Assembly (NCBI RefSeq): GCF_043641665.1
Contig: NC_092183.1
Location: 6,721,501-6,785,500 of the forward strand
DNA from: Enoplosus armatus
Lineage: Eukaryota; Chordata; Actinopteri; Centrarchiformes; Enoplosidae
Direction of reading: 5' to 3'
Length of the DNA: 64,000 nt
Of the stretch, positions 14,043 to 28,554 are shown piece after piece. The notes under the pieces were generated by a model, which saw only the letters and a list, made by a program, of their open reading frames with translations, did not search any database and was not told the DNA's origin. Position 1 is the stretch's first letter; every line of letters starts with the position of its first letter. A program made the position numbers and the translations under genes.

Positions 14043-14329
14043 ATTGTTTGGTTAAAATGCAGGATGCTTCACAAGCTCATACACAATGTCAGCACTAAGG
14101 ATGCATGAGTGATTCTGCGAGTGTGTGTGAGCGAGAGAGAGAAAGAGGAAAAAGAGTGTGTGTGTGTGTGTGAGTGAGTGTTGCAATGTTAGCACGCCCT
14201 TGGTGCCCTCTCCCCAATCAATCTAAGCAGGAAGTGTTGGGTTAGCCCCGCCCCTCTGCCAGGGCTAAACGAATTAATATTAATCAAGCATTGATTAAGG
14301 CCTTAACACTGACCAGCCATTATTCACAA

Positions 14330-15085
14330 CACCATCCCTTCTTCTATTCATCCTTTTCTGTCTGTTCCTCGCTCCTGTACCCTTTGTGTCCACCTTTTCA
14401 CTTTCGGCCTCTTCCTCCTGTTCACCTTTCCTCGTGAATACCCAGATTGCCATCCTGCATTTCCCATTGCTTCTTTTTTCTATCTTACTGTCCATACTTT
14501 CTCTTCTTCCCTTACTTACATTATAAACCTATGCATCCTTCCCTCCTCTTCCTTCCTTGATTTCTTTCTCCTCTACTTTCCTTCCACTACATTTTGATTA
14601 TTCCTTCTATCAGTCGGTCCTTCTGATCCTCCTTTCATTCGCTCTCTTGTTCTACCTGCAACCCCCTTTTTTTCTCTCTATCATTCTCTCCATTTATTTA
14701 CTTGATCCATCCAGCCATCCCTAATTCATTCATCTACCCATCCTTTCTTACAATCCCTAGGAGAGATATGGCCAAAAGCTCCAAGAGAGAGGGGGGGGGG
14801 AATAAAAGGAGAGAGAGAGAAGGAGACGAAGGCATACTGAATAAGGGGAGGGAAGAAGAGAGAGATGGAGAGCAGGACATGGGCTGCTCAATAAAACACA
14901 ATAGGCCATTGTTCTGACATGACATTACTCACCTGGACAGAGAATAGAGAGAAGAGGGAGTTTGGGGTAAGGAGAGAAAGAGAAGACAGAAGATGAGAAA
15001 GAAAGGGAAAGGGAAGACAAAGGCTGCACAGAGGGGAAAAAAGAACCAGAGAAGAGTGTTGGAGGGAGGGAGACGGCCATCTGCC
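14330..15085. repeat. pyrimidine-rich tract followed by purine-rich tract
   Basis: From 14330 to about 14760 the plus strand is C/T-rich (ttccttccttgatttctttc type). From about 14760 to 15085 it is G/A-rich (gagagagagaaggagacgaa type). The strand bias flips sharply at the junction. Confidence 0.8.
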
Positions 15086-15180
15086 ACAGCAACAGCCGGA
15101 TCATCAGGACAAAAAACTTACTTTTCTTTTTGTGCCCTTGTGGTTGCTACATACTAAAATTAACCCTCTCCTACAAAATC

Positions 15181-15183
<3 letters not shown>

Positions 15184-15214
<31 letters not shown>
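15184..15214. repeat. (TA)n microsatellite
   Basis: About 15 TA units. Confidence 0.95.
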
Positions 15215-15215
<1 letters not shown>

Positions 15216-15287
15216 TACTAATTAGCTTACACTGACCGGCATGAGGAGTCATGGTTGATTGTTGGACACGTTAAGTGTAGGACACAC

Positions 15288-15800
15288 CATGTGGTTAGGT
15301 TAAGGCTATGAAAACTCTTGATTACGGTTTACAAATTACGGTTATTGGATGATTCTGCAAAAACAAATCAAATGCTAATTGTTCTCATCTTCCAAGAAAG
15401 AGAACACTTTATAGTTAAGCTTAGGGAAAGATTGTGGTTATCTCAAAATGAAATGTGGTTAAGGTCCTGGCTTACCCTTCCAACTAGTGGTGACAACATG
15501 CTTTTTCCAAACTCTGTGCAGCTGTGATGTATTGTGGCACTACAGTGCAATGCTACATCACAGCTGGGTGTGGTCATAGGTACAACATACAACACTTGAC
15601 CATACCAAACTTCACAGCTGGGTGTCAGAGGTTTAAGAGAGAGGTTCAAACTTGTACTGTTCAACCCATAGAGGCCAGTGCAGCTATGCTTTTCCTCCCA
15701 AAATCTACTGTAGAATTACTCTTTAAGGTTAGGGAAAGCTTGTGGCTACAGATAATTTAGTTGATGTCAGATCTGTGACAGGACTCTAACTCTGGTCTCC
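15288..15800 (+). repeat. diverged dispersed repeat with GTTAAGGTTAGGGAAAG units
   Basis: Reads gtggttaggttaaggctat, then gttaagcttagggaaagatt, then aaggttagggaaagcttgtg, ending gacaggactctaactctggtctcctc. This order matches a teleost repeat built of GGTTAGG/GGAAAAGATCGTGGTT phrases that ends with CGGGACTCGAACCCCGGTCTCC. Heavily diverged. Confidence 0.4.
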
Positions 15801-18680
15801 TCTATCTTTCTGCCTTTCTACATAAAGGGCAAACTATTTTGTTGCATTGGCGCTGAACATTGGCATTAATTGGCATTGGCGTAAATCGTGAGGAGCAAAT
15901 GTTTTACAGATACATCGAAGATCCATGTTTGCTCATTATGTTGCTATAAAAAAACAATCCTGGCGGCATTATGTTTCCTAAAAAATTTATTTGTTAATGC
16001 TAATTAGTTATATATGAACTCTCTATCTAGCTTCAGCCTGGCTGGCCAGGAGTTAAAAATGAACAGTGAAATAGCTGCACTTTAAAAATGTATTATAAAT
16101 ACGTTATAAGAGTGAGTGATAGATGATGTCACTACCTCCTAAAATTCATGTAATTTAATTTTCTGCATCTCTGGTGCGCTCCAGAAATATGATCTGGTTT
16201 ACTGTATGAGAAAGGAAGGCGAATCATGCTTGTCAAAACTCCCACTTTTCTGTGTCCTGATGTTAAATGTAGCAGAGCAGCGAAATGTCAGGAAAATTAC
16301 ATTGCATGTGTCAATATGAATAGGAGGTTTATTATATTTGCATCCTTGTCAACATAAACCCAATGCTTGCTCTTTTTCTCTCTCCCACATATATACTGTA
16401 CACACACACACACACACACACACACAAGGAAGCCTGAAATAAAATAGGAAATCTTTGTTAAAAATGCACATTTTGTTATGGCATATATCATGAGAACAGT
16501 ACTTTTGTTGACATACATTTTTTTTGCTGCAGTTTTCAGAGTGCAATTCCCCCTCATAGATGTACATGTGCATTTTTTGACAAGCTGAAAGATTTGGATT
16601 TGGAGTGGGAATTATTACAAGTGTGATTTTGAAGCTGGTATTTTAAGGTAAAATAGTTGCAAAATGTTGCTTTAAATACAGTGTATACAGTACCACCATG
16701 GGGATAGCTGGCAGAACTGTATTGTTACATTGCTTTAACTATCACATCAACTCCGTCAAACAATAAATCACTATTTTCTATTCCCAAGGGCCTTCTTAAT
16801 GGACGAGAACTCACCACATTTTGCCCTTATTCCTCTTCTGTCAGCGAAGCCTTGAAATGCCAGTTCTAAACCAAAGTGTTTTTTATGCTGTTATTGTTGG
16901 TGGTGGTAGTTGTGGTTTTTATATGATTGTAAATGAAAAATCTGTCTCGCAGTCCTCTGTGTAGTCAAACGCTGAAATTATTCCAAACAAAAGGAAGGCT
17001 CGCAATCAAGTATCTTTTCTCTGCAAAAAATGGCCCATCAAAAGAGGGATCTCGTAGATGTATCACTGATATATCGTTCTTCTTTTGAAATTCAATGTCC
17101 AAACTGATTTGATTTGCTAGAACCGGGTGCAATTCAAGCAGCCATTCGTCAACACAAGACTGAATAAAAAAGGACAGCCGTTTTGAAACTTGTCTTTGCC
17201 AGAGTACTGCCAGTATATCTTCATAAAAACAGTAAATTAACATAAGTCAATCCTCAAAGAAATTTAAAGTAACTCATCCCCATAAATTAGCATGAACTCA
17301 AAAATGAATTATTGAAGTAATAGCTCAATTATAGTGAGTGTATTTATTTATTTTGGAGCATTTTAAGTTGTGGTGATTAATGTCCTCTAAATTGAGTTCA
17401 TACTGTAGCATATTTCAAAAATGTAAACCTCACCTACCATGGCGGCCCGCACCAGAATACTAGAGTATTTTGGGAGGAAATTTGCATCATGTTTTGGGAA
17501 AATTCACTGTTTTCGGGTGCAACATGACTGACTAAACTCCAAGGAATATTACAAGGAGTGAATGCTGACGTAATTTGTAATTAAACAAATGTTCTGCACA
17601 GTTTTGCAGGGCTAGACTTGATGCCGTCAGTCATGGCTCTCCAGGATTATTAAGCAGAATTTAATCTTACTTGGTTGGTGAAAGAAGTCATTGAGCCATA
17701 GCTCACAGATATACAAGGGTTAATATCAACACATCAGCAGAGTTTATGGCACAAAACAGCTAATTATTAACTCTTTCTTGCATAATTGTGTGTACTACAT
17801 TTAAGTGATAAGAAATATTATCTGTTAAAAATGTATATTATAAAATAATATTTTCATTGAAAGGTTATGGTACAGTATATTGCTCATATGAGCCAACAGG
17901 TCATGAAAGAAAGGACAAAAGCCTTATGTCAGATTACAGACCAAATTATTTGTCCACAAGGTGTCTGCAAGCTAATTCTCACTGGACATATCATTCGTGC
18001 CCACATCAAAGAGCAGCACCACCTCAAGTAGCCCATTTTGATTTCCTGGAGACTTGAAGTGCGACTAAAGGAGAGCCTCTCCGTGACCTCCTTGTGATCA
18101 CCTTGCCTAGGCTGGACAACGTATTTAAAAAGGTATGGTGTATTTTCCACTATAATCCACAATGAGCCATGCGTCATGAGGCATGTAATGTGGTGGTTAG
18201 TTGTCTGTGAGAAATGTTACATTATAAGTACATTTTGGAGTGAGTTATCCCTGTTTTTGAGGTGAAAAAAGCTGAACCTGACCTATGACTTCGATCTGTC
18301 CAATTCATTATTGTAACACTAGTTGGTCTGAATAAAGAGTTGATTAGTGTAGTGATAGGATGACATGTCTGACAAGGCGTAATAAACATATTAACTTAAA
18401 TGTTATATTTAAATTAAATAAAGTCACAGTGAAAATAGTAGAAAGATTCCGCGTTCCCAGACTGTCTCTGATGCTCCACTGTTCATTTTTTTAACCACAA
18501 ATCCAATCATCAATCACCAAATGCTTGATTTGTCCAAGTACAGACAAAATAGTGTTACAGTGTACATAAGATAACCTTTTATGAAAACCCAGCATGGACT
18601 CTCTTTTCCCCTCTTGTTTTTACACTCACTGTGAGCTTCTATTTCGGTCGCCTATGTTGTATCTGTTAACATTTAAGAAT

Positions 18681-18706
18681 TAAATAAATAAATAAATAAA
18701 TAAATA
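18681..18706. repeat. (TAAA)n microsatellite
   Basis: Six tetranucleotide units. Confidence 0.9.
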
Positions 18707-21065
18707 GGTTATCAAGGGTTGAGTTTTTCGTTTTTCAAGTTTTTGTTGGCTTTTATAAACCTCTTAAGGTTTTGTCATTGTGGATACATTTCAGGATACA
18801 TTTCATTTTTAGATGTTTTGTTTTGAATAAATTAACTTTATGTGTCATTGTCCATTAATCATCTTGCTCTGTCTCAGTTTTAAATAAGTAAATACATATT
18901 TTATTACCATGCTAATGATTTTTTCTCAGTCTAGTCTAATTTTCATGGTGTCACTTCCAACTCATGACCATTGGTCTTTTTTCACCGTCTCTTCACACAT
19001 TTTTCATTGAAACGGTTTCTAAATAAAGGGCGAAATCATATAAACTTTTTAAACTATTGTTTACATAACTTCAATAAATATAGGAAAATGTGCATTTTTA
19101 TTAGTCAGACCTCGACATATGACAAATAATATTCTTGCAGTGGACACAGTCCTACACCTATATAGGTGAGCAGAGGTCACATAATTATTCCATAGACCTG
19201 AACAAATATGGTGCAGAATACACAATTATATAGAAACACAGCCCACAGGAATGAGAGCATTTGCTATAACCCTGGCACCTTGTTAATACAGGTTTGATGA
19301 ACAACTACAAAGCTTTTCCCTGGCAAATATCAGTTGTCAACAGTCACTCACGCCACAATTACATGTGATGTGAAAATGCTGTCTCAATCTTTCTCAATAA
19401 GAAAACAAAAAGGTTAATGTATGGCGGAAACACTCAGTAGCCTATAATTGGCTCTCAGCCAGAAGCACCAAGGTGGAAATGTAAATCACACAGTGTGTCT
19501 AGCTAAAAATGGATGGGATGAAAACATCATTACCACATGTATATATGGCATCACTGTGGGTGGAAAGTACCAGTGAACAAACTTGTTGAACTTGCTGAAA
19601 ACCTACATGTCTGTGTTATATTGGTTGGTTGTACAGATGGGAGAATACAGGAAAATGGCTTATTGGAGCCACAGTGCCATGTGACTGATGTGCCATTGGC
19701 CTATTGCTTGCATTTATGGCCACTTCTTCTAACAAGATGCCTGTGTCACATATGCTTGCAATTTAGCACAGTCTACAGACCGACTTCCTGGTTTAACTTC
19801 GTCTCAACTTAATTTCTCACTTCACTGGAGAAATTGTTTCCGACATGGTTGTTGTCAGTTGCTTACAACCTTTCTGATTGTCTGAACACTCATGTTTGTT
19901 GCCTTGTTGTCACAATGCTGCTGTGTTCCCTGATCTCAGCAATTACTTTGGTGAGTAGCATCATAAGATAGAAGATAGAAGAAGAAATGATGGTCAAAAC
20001 TATGGAAATGAGACCCAAGTGGTATTTAACTGTAATTTTCCTTGAAGCAGTGGCAGGCAGGGGTAGTTCTAGTTTTCTTTAGCGTACAGATGGTGGACAC
20101 TGCCAAGCCCAAGCTGCTTTAACCCTAGTAAGAAGCATGACAGCTACTACGACTACTGGAACTAGCCATTCAAGTACTGTACCATAACCTTTACAGGTTG
20201 TTCTGTGAGACTCTATGTGGGATGTGACACAGGATCTGGATTGGCAACAACAAGAGTCACAAATGCAGATAACAAGATGTAAATACCAGCTGTAGACACA
20301 AGGGCAAGATTGAACATATCTTAACTTGGCTACACTATGTGGATACAGATCACCTATTGATACCTGGCAACCCAATGTCAGAAAAGATGTCTCAACACAA
20401 GTCAACTAAACAAACAAAAAAGCAACACCTTTTCACATATCTTAAGTAAAAGTGAAATACATGTTCCTGTGCATGGATACATCAGCACAATGCAGTGCCA
20501 GCAAAGGATACTTCCAAAAAGGGAACAATGTTTTTCCCTCTTTCACCCATTTGATAGTGTCAGTATTCAGCATGTGAAATAAAAGAAATTTCCTTTCTTT
20601 GATAGGGCACCCAAAACAGTGACTAACTTTTCCCTTAGGGGGGAAATGATTTGGTCCAGAAATTATTTCTTTCTTCACTCATCTGTGCCACAAAAACGTT
20701 TGGATGTCCGCGCTTTGATCTGGTGATTTAAAAAAGCATTCTGAGGGGGAAACCGACAAGGAAAGAAAGATGTGCTTCTCTGCACAATCGAAAACACCGG
20801 CAAGCCACAATCACTCAGGTGGAGAAAGAGAGTGAGAGAAAGGGTGAAGGCAACAAAAGAGACACTCCTTTTTTTCAAATCAGCCCACTTTCACCTTTTG
20901 TCATTCATTTTTTCTTCATTTTCAAACGCTTTTCATCTCTTGTGCATGTTTCCCCTCTGCTGCAGCAAAACAACATCAAGCGATTTATAAGCATGGCTGC
21001 CTCCTAAAATGGAACCTAACATCCCATCAGCCTCTCCAAAGGATGAGCCTCAAATTTTACCACTA

Positions 21066-21076
21066 ACACACACACA

Positions 21077-21140
<64 letters not shown>
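21066..21140. repeat. (CA)n compound microsatellite
   Basis: Three CA runs separated by CAAA and GCATA interruptions over 75 bases. Confidence 0.95.
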
Positions 21141-21145
<5 letters not shown>

Positions 21146-24100
21146 AAAATCTCAAACACCATCCAACTGTTTTATATTAAAGCTTGCACACATCCACCAT
21201 CCAACGCTTACACATATCCTAAAATATCTCACACATGCACACAGATATGTACACATAGTCTTTATAAACTCCATCCACCTGTTATTTTAAATTCCTAAAG
21301 TTTTACTTTTACACAAACACTTTTTATGTCCAAATGATTTTATACCTAGAATTGATGTGGCCTATCTACAACTTAATTAGTTAAGGTAAAGAGCAGGTCA
21401 GTCTCAGCAGCTATAATAGAGCTGTAAACCAACTTTACGCCTTATTCAATAGGAAAACTAAAGTCTGAAAATCAAATTTGAAACAGAGAGAGAGAGAGTG
21501 ATAGAGTGATGGAGTATAAAAAGAGGGTAACACTAAATCCAGATTGAAAAGGATGAGAACCCAAAAAATGGGAGATGAAATGAAAGAAAGAAAAAAAATG
21601 AAGAGAAGAAGGAAGCAGAGTGGTGCCTCAAATAAATTCGGAAGTAAATCAGTTCCACTGGTTGCTTCCTGAAAAGTAGTTTGGCTGCCTGGAGACGGAT
21701 GGTATCCCAGGACCAAACCCAGCACCGCTGCAATTACTGAGCCATAATTTTACTGTCATTGGTGTTTCTGGGCCTTTGGAGGAGGAGAGTAGAGGCAGAT
21801 GGACAGACACAGGAATGACCTAGATAGATATATAAATCTCAGACAGCTTAACTGTAATCTGATAACATAGGCTTTTGCATGTAGAAAAATGAAACTATCC
21901 TGATGAAAATTTGTGCTGTGTACGTATAGTTACCATTTCCCATGTTTACCAATAGGTTGGAGCATGGTTATGGTAGTGGGTTACAGTTTCTGTTCATCAC
22001 GTACTGTAAGTATACAGATACCATACAGTCAATTTGCTCAGTGTACCAGATCTAGTGTTTTTCTTTCTAAAAGATAAAGGCAGTTTTGAGAATTAAATAA
22101 AAAAAAAAATTTTAAAGTGCTCCTTAATTAGTAGTTGACAATTTAGCTGACATGTTCCACCAGTAACATAGCATTTCAATTAGCGATGCACTGATGTCTG
22201 ATAATGTTGCTGCCACGTTCTCACACTCAGCAAAAGCCTGAGGCTCTCCCATGTTCAACTGTACCCAGGAGAGATTTGATTAGTGCAAAATCTGGAGAGC
22301 GGTGATGTTGAGCACAATCTGAATCTAACTGTGCGTTTCTAGAAAATGTTACAACAACCCAAGCTACCCTAGGTGACATATTTATGGCGTCCGGCTTTGC
22401 TTTGTAATTGCACTTCTTGATTTTGGCATGACATGTTTGAGGGGAGGGTGAGATCATGAGACAGAGCCTGGAAAAGTATATGAATATTCTGCGTAAGTAT
22501 ATGCTTTGGCTCATTTTCAAATATTTTATATCACTTTTACAATTGGATTAAACCCACCAAAAAACAAACATCATAAATGTGTTCACATTTTTTCAATGCA
22601 AATGAGAAACAGAGAAAGATGAGTCCTAATCTTAACCCTAAAGCCAACTCCAGGTCATAAACAAAACCCTTAAAGTAGTGGGGAAGGGGAAAAATAACCC
22701 AATTTTATGAACCAGACATTAAAAACACATATGCTGTTAAGTGGAGGGAAATAAAATCCATTCCAAAAGCTGTTTACTCCTGTTCTATTTAGTATTGAAT
22801 GCTTGCTGGTAATATTGTTTTTTATGTCTTCGAAGTGATAATGTCTGCATAAAGTCAATTTGCCTGAGAGAGAGTCAGAAACAGAATGCACATTTAATGC
22901 ATTTTAATGAAATATCACAAAAAATAAATAAATAACCTTTAAACAGCGTGCTAACATGCACCCAGAGAGATTAAGATAAAGAATGACGGAGCACGACAGG
23001 AAAGACAAGAAAGGAAGAGAGAGTGAGGCAAACATGAAGGAAAGAGACAGGAAGCTTATCAACACAAGAGCTTAAACAACATCCAATAACATTTTGGAAT
23101 CGCTGGCAAACACAAATCTGATTCCTCATGCGTTTACAGGGAATTCACTACATTGACTACACAGAAGCATCCAAGGCCATCAGTGAAATCAAGACAATGA
23201 TGGTCCAAATGTTGAGATAAGCTCACACAGTTTGGTTGAGTTACTACATTGATTTTGTCTGTGATGTGATGTCTTTGTGTGAGAAGCCTCACTGAAAATA
23301 ATATCTTGCTAAAGTCATCCATTTAATGTTTTAGGTGGCATGTTTGAGAGCTCACATCTATAAAGAGCTGGGAATTACTCACAACTTTGGTAAAAGTCTT
23401 GGCTTTCATTTTTATTGGTTATGATAACATTGTACTCACCAAAGAAATTGCTGAAATCTGGGAGCACGGCGACGTCGTAAGACGGGCAAGAGACATGCAA
23501 GCCATATTTTTCTCGTCCCTGCTATTGTTAAGGCTGCCACTTTTACAGCTCTTTTATTATTGAAGAAACAAAAACCAATGAAATCATGTCACTGATGAGT
23601 ATTAACATATGATTGAATTTGATGTCACTCCTACAATTGCAATGAACATGGTCATGTGATTTATTCTGAAATAAAACCCTGACTGCATTAACACTGGAGA
23701 GTAGTTCCACATAGGGGAGACGGTGCTTGCATACGACTTTTTTTATAGTAACGAAGTAATATGTCTCCCAAATGCAACAGTATGGGCCTTTTTTTTCATT
23801 TTGAATCTTTTTTGGACAACAGTGGAGTTCTGTTACATGGAGGCATAAGCTACTGTATATCACGCTGTGGCTACACAGGAAAATACTTGTTAGCAGGACA
23901 AATTCTTTGTTAGCTTTTTTGTCTCTTTGGGGAATTTGTTGATTATAATAAAAAGATGAAGCTACAAAAGAGTTTTGTTAAACCAAATGAGACATTAACA
24001 AGCGTATGGCTGATGTAATGTCTGAGACTGCGACCCAGAAAGAGAAGAAAACAAACTGAGCCAAACCTGGAGAGAGCCAGAATACGCCTGCCGCACAAAG

Positions 24101-24297
24101 CATCGCTTGTCTCTGTCAAGGCAACACGCTGGACGACTGTGGGACTCCCGGGGGATTCAGCCTGGCTGTGAATGTAAATAAGTCTTACAGTATCGAGGCA
24201 CAGAGCAAACCTAAAGGGAGGACGAGAGAAAAGTGTAGAGAAACGTCAAGCGTAGCAAAGAAAAGTAATTTTCACCGAGAATGGTCATGTGGAGATG

Positions 24298-24298
<1 letters not shown>

Positions 24299-24342
<44 letters not shown>
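24299..24342. repeat. (CA)22 microsatellite
   Basis: Uninterrupted CA units. Confidence 0.95.
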
Positions 24343-24346
<4 letters not shown>

Positions 24347-25344
24347 TATACACACAGAGATAAATGGCTGATGCAGGGATGTAATTTGTATCAGCTATCT
24401 GTAGGACCACCAGAGATATACAGGTACAAACATGCATACACACACAAATGTGGACACACAGAGAGACGTGCACGCACTGAAGTTAGCACACACACAACCA
24501 TAATGCGCCTGCAGTAGGGCGGGGGGATTGTGCACGTTCTTCAGGGCGGTAACTAAATGACAATTAAGCCGTCTTTAGTGGTTTCTGTCTGATCCATTGG
24601 TGCTAAAAAGCAACGTCAATTCATGAATCATATTTGAGAACTAGACCAAAAACTGTATGTGCAGTTGTGCACCCTGATCATTTTGTAGCATAGTCATGTT
24701 ATCCCCATCTGTTCGTTCATTTGGACTCTTCACCTGACGCCACCAGACTCTTTTTCATATAGTGTCGGACAGCTGTTCAGCCTGTCTTTACAGCTTATTG
24801 CTTAGCAAAGATCTGAAGGTGATTTGTTTGATTGAAGAAGAGTAGCCTATAGGCTGTAATGTTTCGGTAAAATTAGATTTCCACATTGATTCACCGCGGA
24901 TGTCAGAGGATAAGTTGAGGCTAATTTATTCAGACAGAATAAGTGGGTACTCCTACACCTCCTGCGCACACACACACCGGCACGAATGCATTGGAAAACA
25001 TTGTTGGGTTGGCGGCGGCTTGTTGGAAAATTTTAACATATCGCCTAACCCTAACCTGCAGCACAAATCCACAACATATACACCTGCACCACACACACAC
25101 AAACAAGATGTCACCATCTCCCGTGAGGAAATTTGACACAAAGGGAAATCACAGACATGTAGGTGTGAAGACAGCAAGGTCCTGTGACGTCAGCGAAGAG
25201 AAACAAGGCCACACTGAGTGTGTAACATACATCACAAGGCTGGGTGAGAGGAGGGTAACGAAGGGGTGAGGCAAGAGGTGGAAAGAGAGATGGAGGCTGG
25301 TGGAGATGAATGGTGAGAAAAAAAAAGAGGAAAGGCAGGAGTAA

Positions 25345-25365
25345 TGGGTGGCATGGTGGCCTAAC
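25345..25365 (+). mobile_element. possible SINE head fragment
   Basis: gggtggcatggtggcctaac matches the 5' head of the SINE found at 29474. Only about 20 bases remain, so this may be chance. Confidence 0.25.
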
Positions 25366-28266
25366 AAGAAATTGTATCATAGGTCAGCTAGATACTGTGT
25401 GCTGTGTTTCAGGTCTTTTTCTTCCACTGCAGTTGGAGAAGTAGACACACATCGGCCGCCTTAGACAAAGTGGCAGTAAACCAATACGATCAAGAGAAAG
25501 ATATCACGTTTTTAAAACACAAAGGGCTTTCTCTCGTCATGAACCCAAGAGAAGATGATGATTTGCTGTTGTTTTTTTTTATAGTGAATGTAACACATGT
25601 CAAAGTGTTACATGGCTCCTCTCACTTTCTTGTCTGAAGTCTTTATCTTTTATGCTCACTATCTCTGCCTTCCAGAAAAGTACACATCTTCCTTCTTTCT
25701 ATGCCTCTCAATCACTTCACAGGTAGCAGCTTATGCTAAATTACAATGTGAGCCCACACCCATTTGTCATTTCATACAACACACATGCAAACATTAACAG
25801 ACACAGTACGTACTGACACCAATAGATGCAAACAAAGCACACACTCATTCGCACTCACGCTTTCCTTTTGCCACACATAGGTATGGTTATGTAGATACAG
25901 ATCATATACACAAAATCATATACTGTACATACTCTGAACTTCCTCTGTCACACTCACACATACATGTTTTTAACCCTTAAATGCACAGGTGTTTTTTCAA
26001 ACATTTCTTCACACCTACATCGACACAGCACAGCACGTTATGCAGACTAAGCAATATATCAAAGTCATATTGCTTGTAAACTGTAAACAATGTCAAACTT
26101 TTACAAATTTGTTTAGTTTGTTTTTTAATTCGAAATTCATTAATATAATTCCCTGTTATATTTCATTATTATAGATGAAATACAGTAGCCTATGTGCACC
26201 ATCTCACCCACAGGCTACTGTAACTTCTCACTTTTATTCACGATATGCGAGATGCAACACTTACCTCACTGGTCTCTAGCGACACTACAAACTTTTTAGA
26301 GAAAAACAATGTTCTTTTATCATTTTTGACATTCTGACAGCAGAACATTGTTAAAAACAAATAGTCTGATGAATACCATGGAGTTGAGTGCTTAACTGAA
26401 TGAAATGAATGAATTAGACAGTGTGTAATATGGACCCAGGTCGCTAAAGACAAAGTACACATTTAAGGGTTAAAGACAAACTTTCTCCTTTCTCTCATAT
26501 TCTTGGTTCTCTCTACATATTTTTTTCTTCATGTTTTCTATATTGTTGGGCCTTGCAGCTGTGTGTATTTTGAGATATCAAGTGTTTGGCTTTTTTGGGG
26601 GGGATGGGGGGAGTGACATTTTTTATCCACTCATACTTGCTGTTGCAGTTTTTGGACTGTATTTGTATTTGTGAGAGACAGCTGAAACTGTCTCCTATCC
26701 GAGCATGCAACCTATGTTTGATGACTGGGGAATGAGGGGAAATGCAAGGCAGTTATTAATGATACCAATAAGTGCAAAAAACACAGAAAACATAATTTAT
26801 GGGACATCAGTCAGAAATCAATGCTAGTTTTTATAAAAGCAAAGTAAAATACAAAATTGATCAGAATAGCAGAATGATATAGTTATTGCTTTTGATGTTT
26901 AAAAGAGATGTTTAATAGAAAAGCAAGAAACAAGTGTGCCTGTCTTTTTTTGTTGGGTTTTTTTTCCCAAGAAGAAGTGATGGCAGCAGAGCAACTTGGG
27001 AGCCAAACGACAGACACTTTACAAGCATCCCCCCTGCGCCCATTGCATTCACTGTCTTAACTGTACATAACACTGTTTGGGGACACAATGCATCCAAAAA
27101 AATCTATCCATCATTTTCCTCTACGATCTTGGATTGATTTTCCATGTCACCAAATGAAAACTGTGAACATGCCAGTAAACAGGCAAAAACTTCTCTTTAT
27201 TTAAGGTTAAGTATTTTGTAACCTACAAGCCCTTTCCTGCCAAGAAAGAAAACTTCAATGTGTGGAATGCATTCCAACCACATGGCATCGTACTGGTGCA
27301 GCTCATCGCCCAGACTGAGTCCTTAAAGTCTCGTCTCTCAACAAACTGGCAGCATAGAGAGCATTGCCAAACTTGGATATTTGTCCTGGCACACGGCAGA
27401 GCACTGTTTGTTCTTTATCAGCTTCAATTTACTGAAGGTACTCATGGTGCACTTTCAGGCTTAAACTACTTGACCATGAACTCATTCACATAAAAATGTT
27501 TGTTCTCTTTGCTGGTTTCTTCTGTCCGTCGCATTACTAGTTGTGTGACTAAGAGGTGCGATCTTGACCTTGATAAGGTATCCTCTGCAGAACAAGCTAT
27601 TTTGAAATACACACAAAATAACTTGACATTTTCCTTGAAACACTTGATTAAAAACAAGTAATATTTATGCATGATGCAAAATTTGAATATCATTGACTGA
27701 AATGTATTCATATAAAGAAAAGATGCCTGGTTCAATTCTGTTCAACATGATCTCGAGTATGTTTCTGACAGAGAAGTGTCACTATGTGTGTGGCAGCAGC
27801 ATTGAGGTATTTTGAATTCACATAAAGGTTCTGTTGATAGGGTCAAGATATGTGCAGAATGCTGATGAGACCTTAAGTCTTATGCCAGCATGTCAATCTC
27901 ACTCTCTTTGTAATTATTTCTTTTTTTCTCTGTTTTGTCTTTCTGTGCCTCATTTGATGTCTTTCTTCTCGTGCTGAATCTCCACTTGTCATTAAATAGA
28001 GAAGAGTTGAATGGATGAGGAGCCATTTAAGGCTCTGAGACTGACTGAACATGTCATACATCACACACCTACACACACGCGCACAAACACACACACGCAC
28101 ACACACTGTACTCACATAGCTTATTAGTATAGTCTTACATAAACACACACACACAGACACACAAATGCACAACCATAAATCAATACAGACTTTGCTGGAC
28201 TGTTAATAGGGGAGGTGGGACAGATGGTGCAGTGGGGTGGGCTGAACAGGCATGTACCTGAAGCCG

Positions 28267-28267
<1 letters not shown>

Positions 28268-28311
<44 letters not shown>

Positions 28312-28318
28312 TGTGTGA
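28268..28318. repeat. (GT)n microsatellite
   Basis: About 25 units with one TATG interruption; a second TG run lies at 28520-28552. Confidence 0.95.
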
Positions 28319-28515
28319 GAGCATTAGTTTCATAGTTGCAAGACTGAGCTTGTACCAGTCTGCTGGTTTGAGACAAGTCAATGATAAACAGTAAGAAACC
28401 TGGGTTGCGTTGTATCTGTCTGTGTGTGTGTGTGTGTCTGATTTTGTGCGTGCACATATTTGTGTATCCATAGGGTGAGCCAGTGGATTTAATTGCATAG
28501 AAAGTAACTGAACCA

Positions 28516-28554
<39 letters not shown>

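Larger units (their letters stand above)
9575..14329. other. intergenic sequence, no gene seen
   Basis: Mixed AT-rich DNA with a tRNA-like A-box string near 10277 that is not a tRNA gene, CA clusters near 10520-10680 and the GA tract. 14190-14320 is a compact block with gccccgcccctctgcc and homeodomain-like aattaatattaat sites. Confidence 0.6.
15801..25344. other. intergenic sequence, no gene seen
   Basis: AT-rich unique-looking DNA. The long frames here are CA-repeat translations or chance. 20500-20900 and 23960-24300 are less AT-rich and non-repetitive but have no coding signature. A (CA)n lies at 16401-16426. Confidence 0.6.

Noticed and set aside
20079..20405. 108-codon minus-strand frame with a hydrophobic stretch
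   Set aside because: Cys/Ser/Val-rich with no recognisable domain and no supporting context; likely chance.
22185..22220. ttagcgatgcactgatgtctg, similar to hAT termini
   Set aside because: Several mismatches to TAGGGATGCACCGAT and no element structure beyond it.
28124..28516. 130-codon minus-strand frame
   Set aside because: Driven by two microsatellites translated as His-Thr runs.
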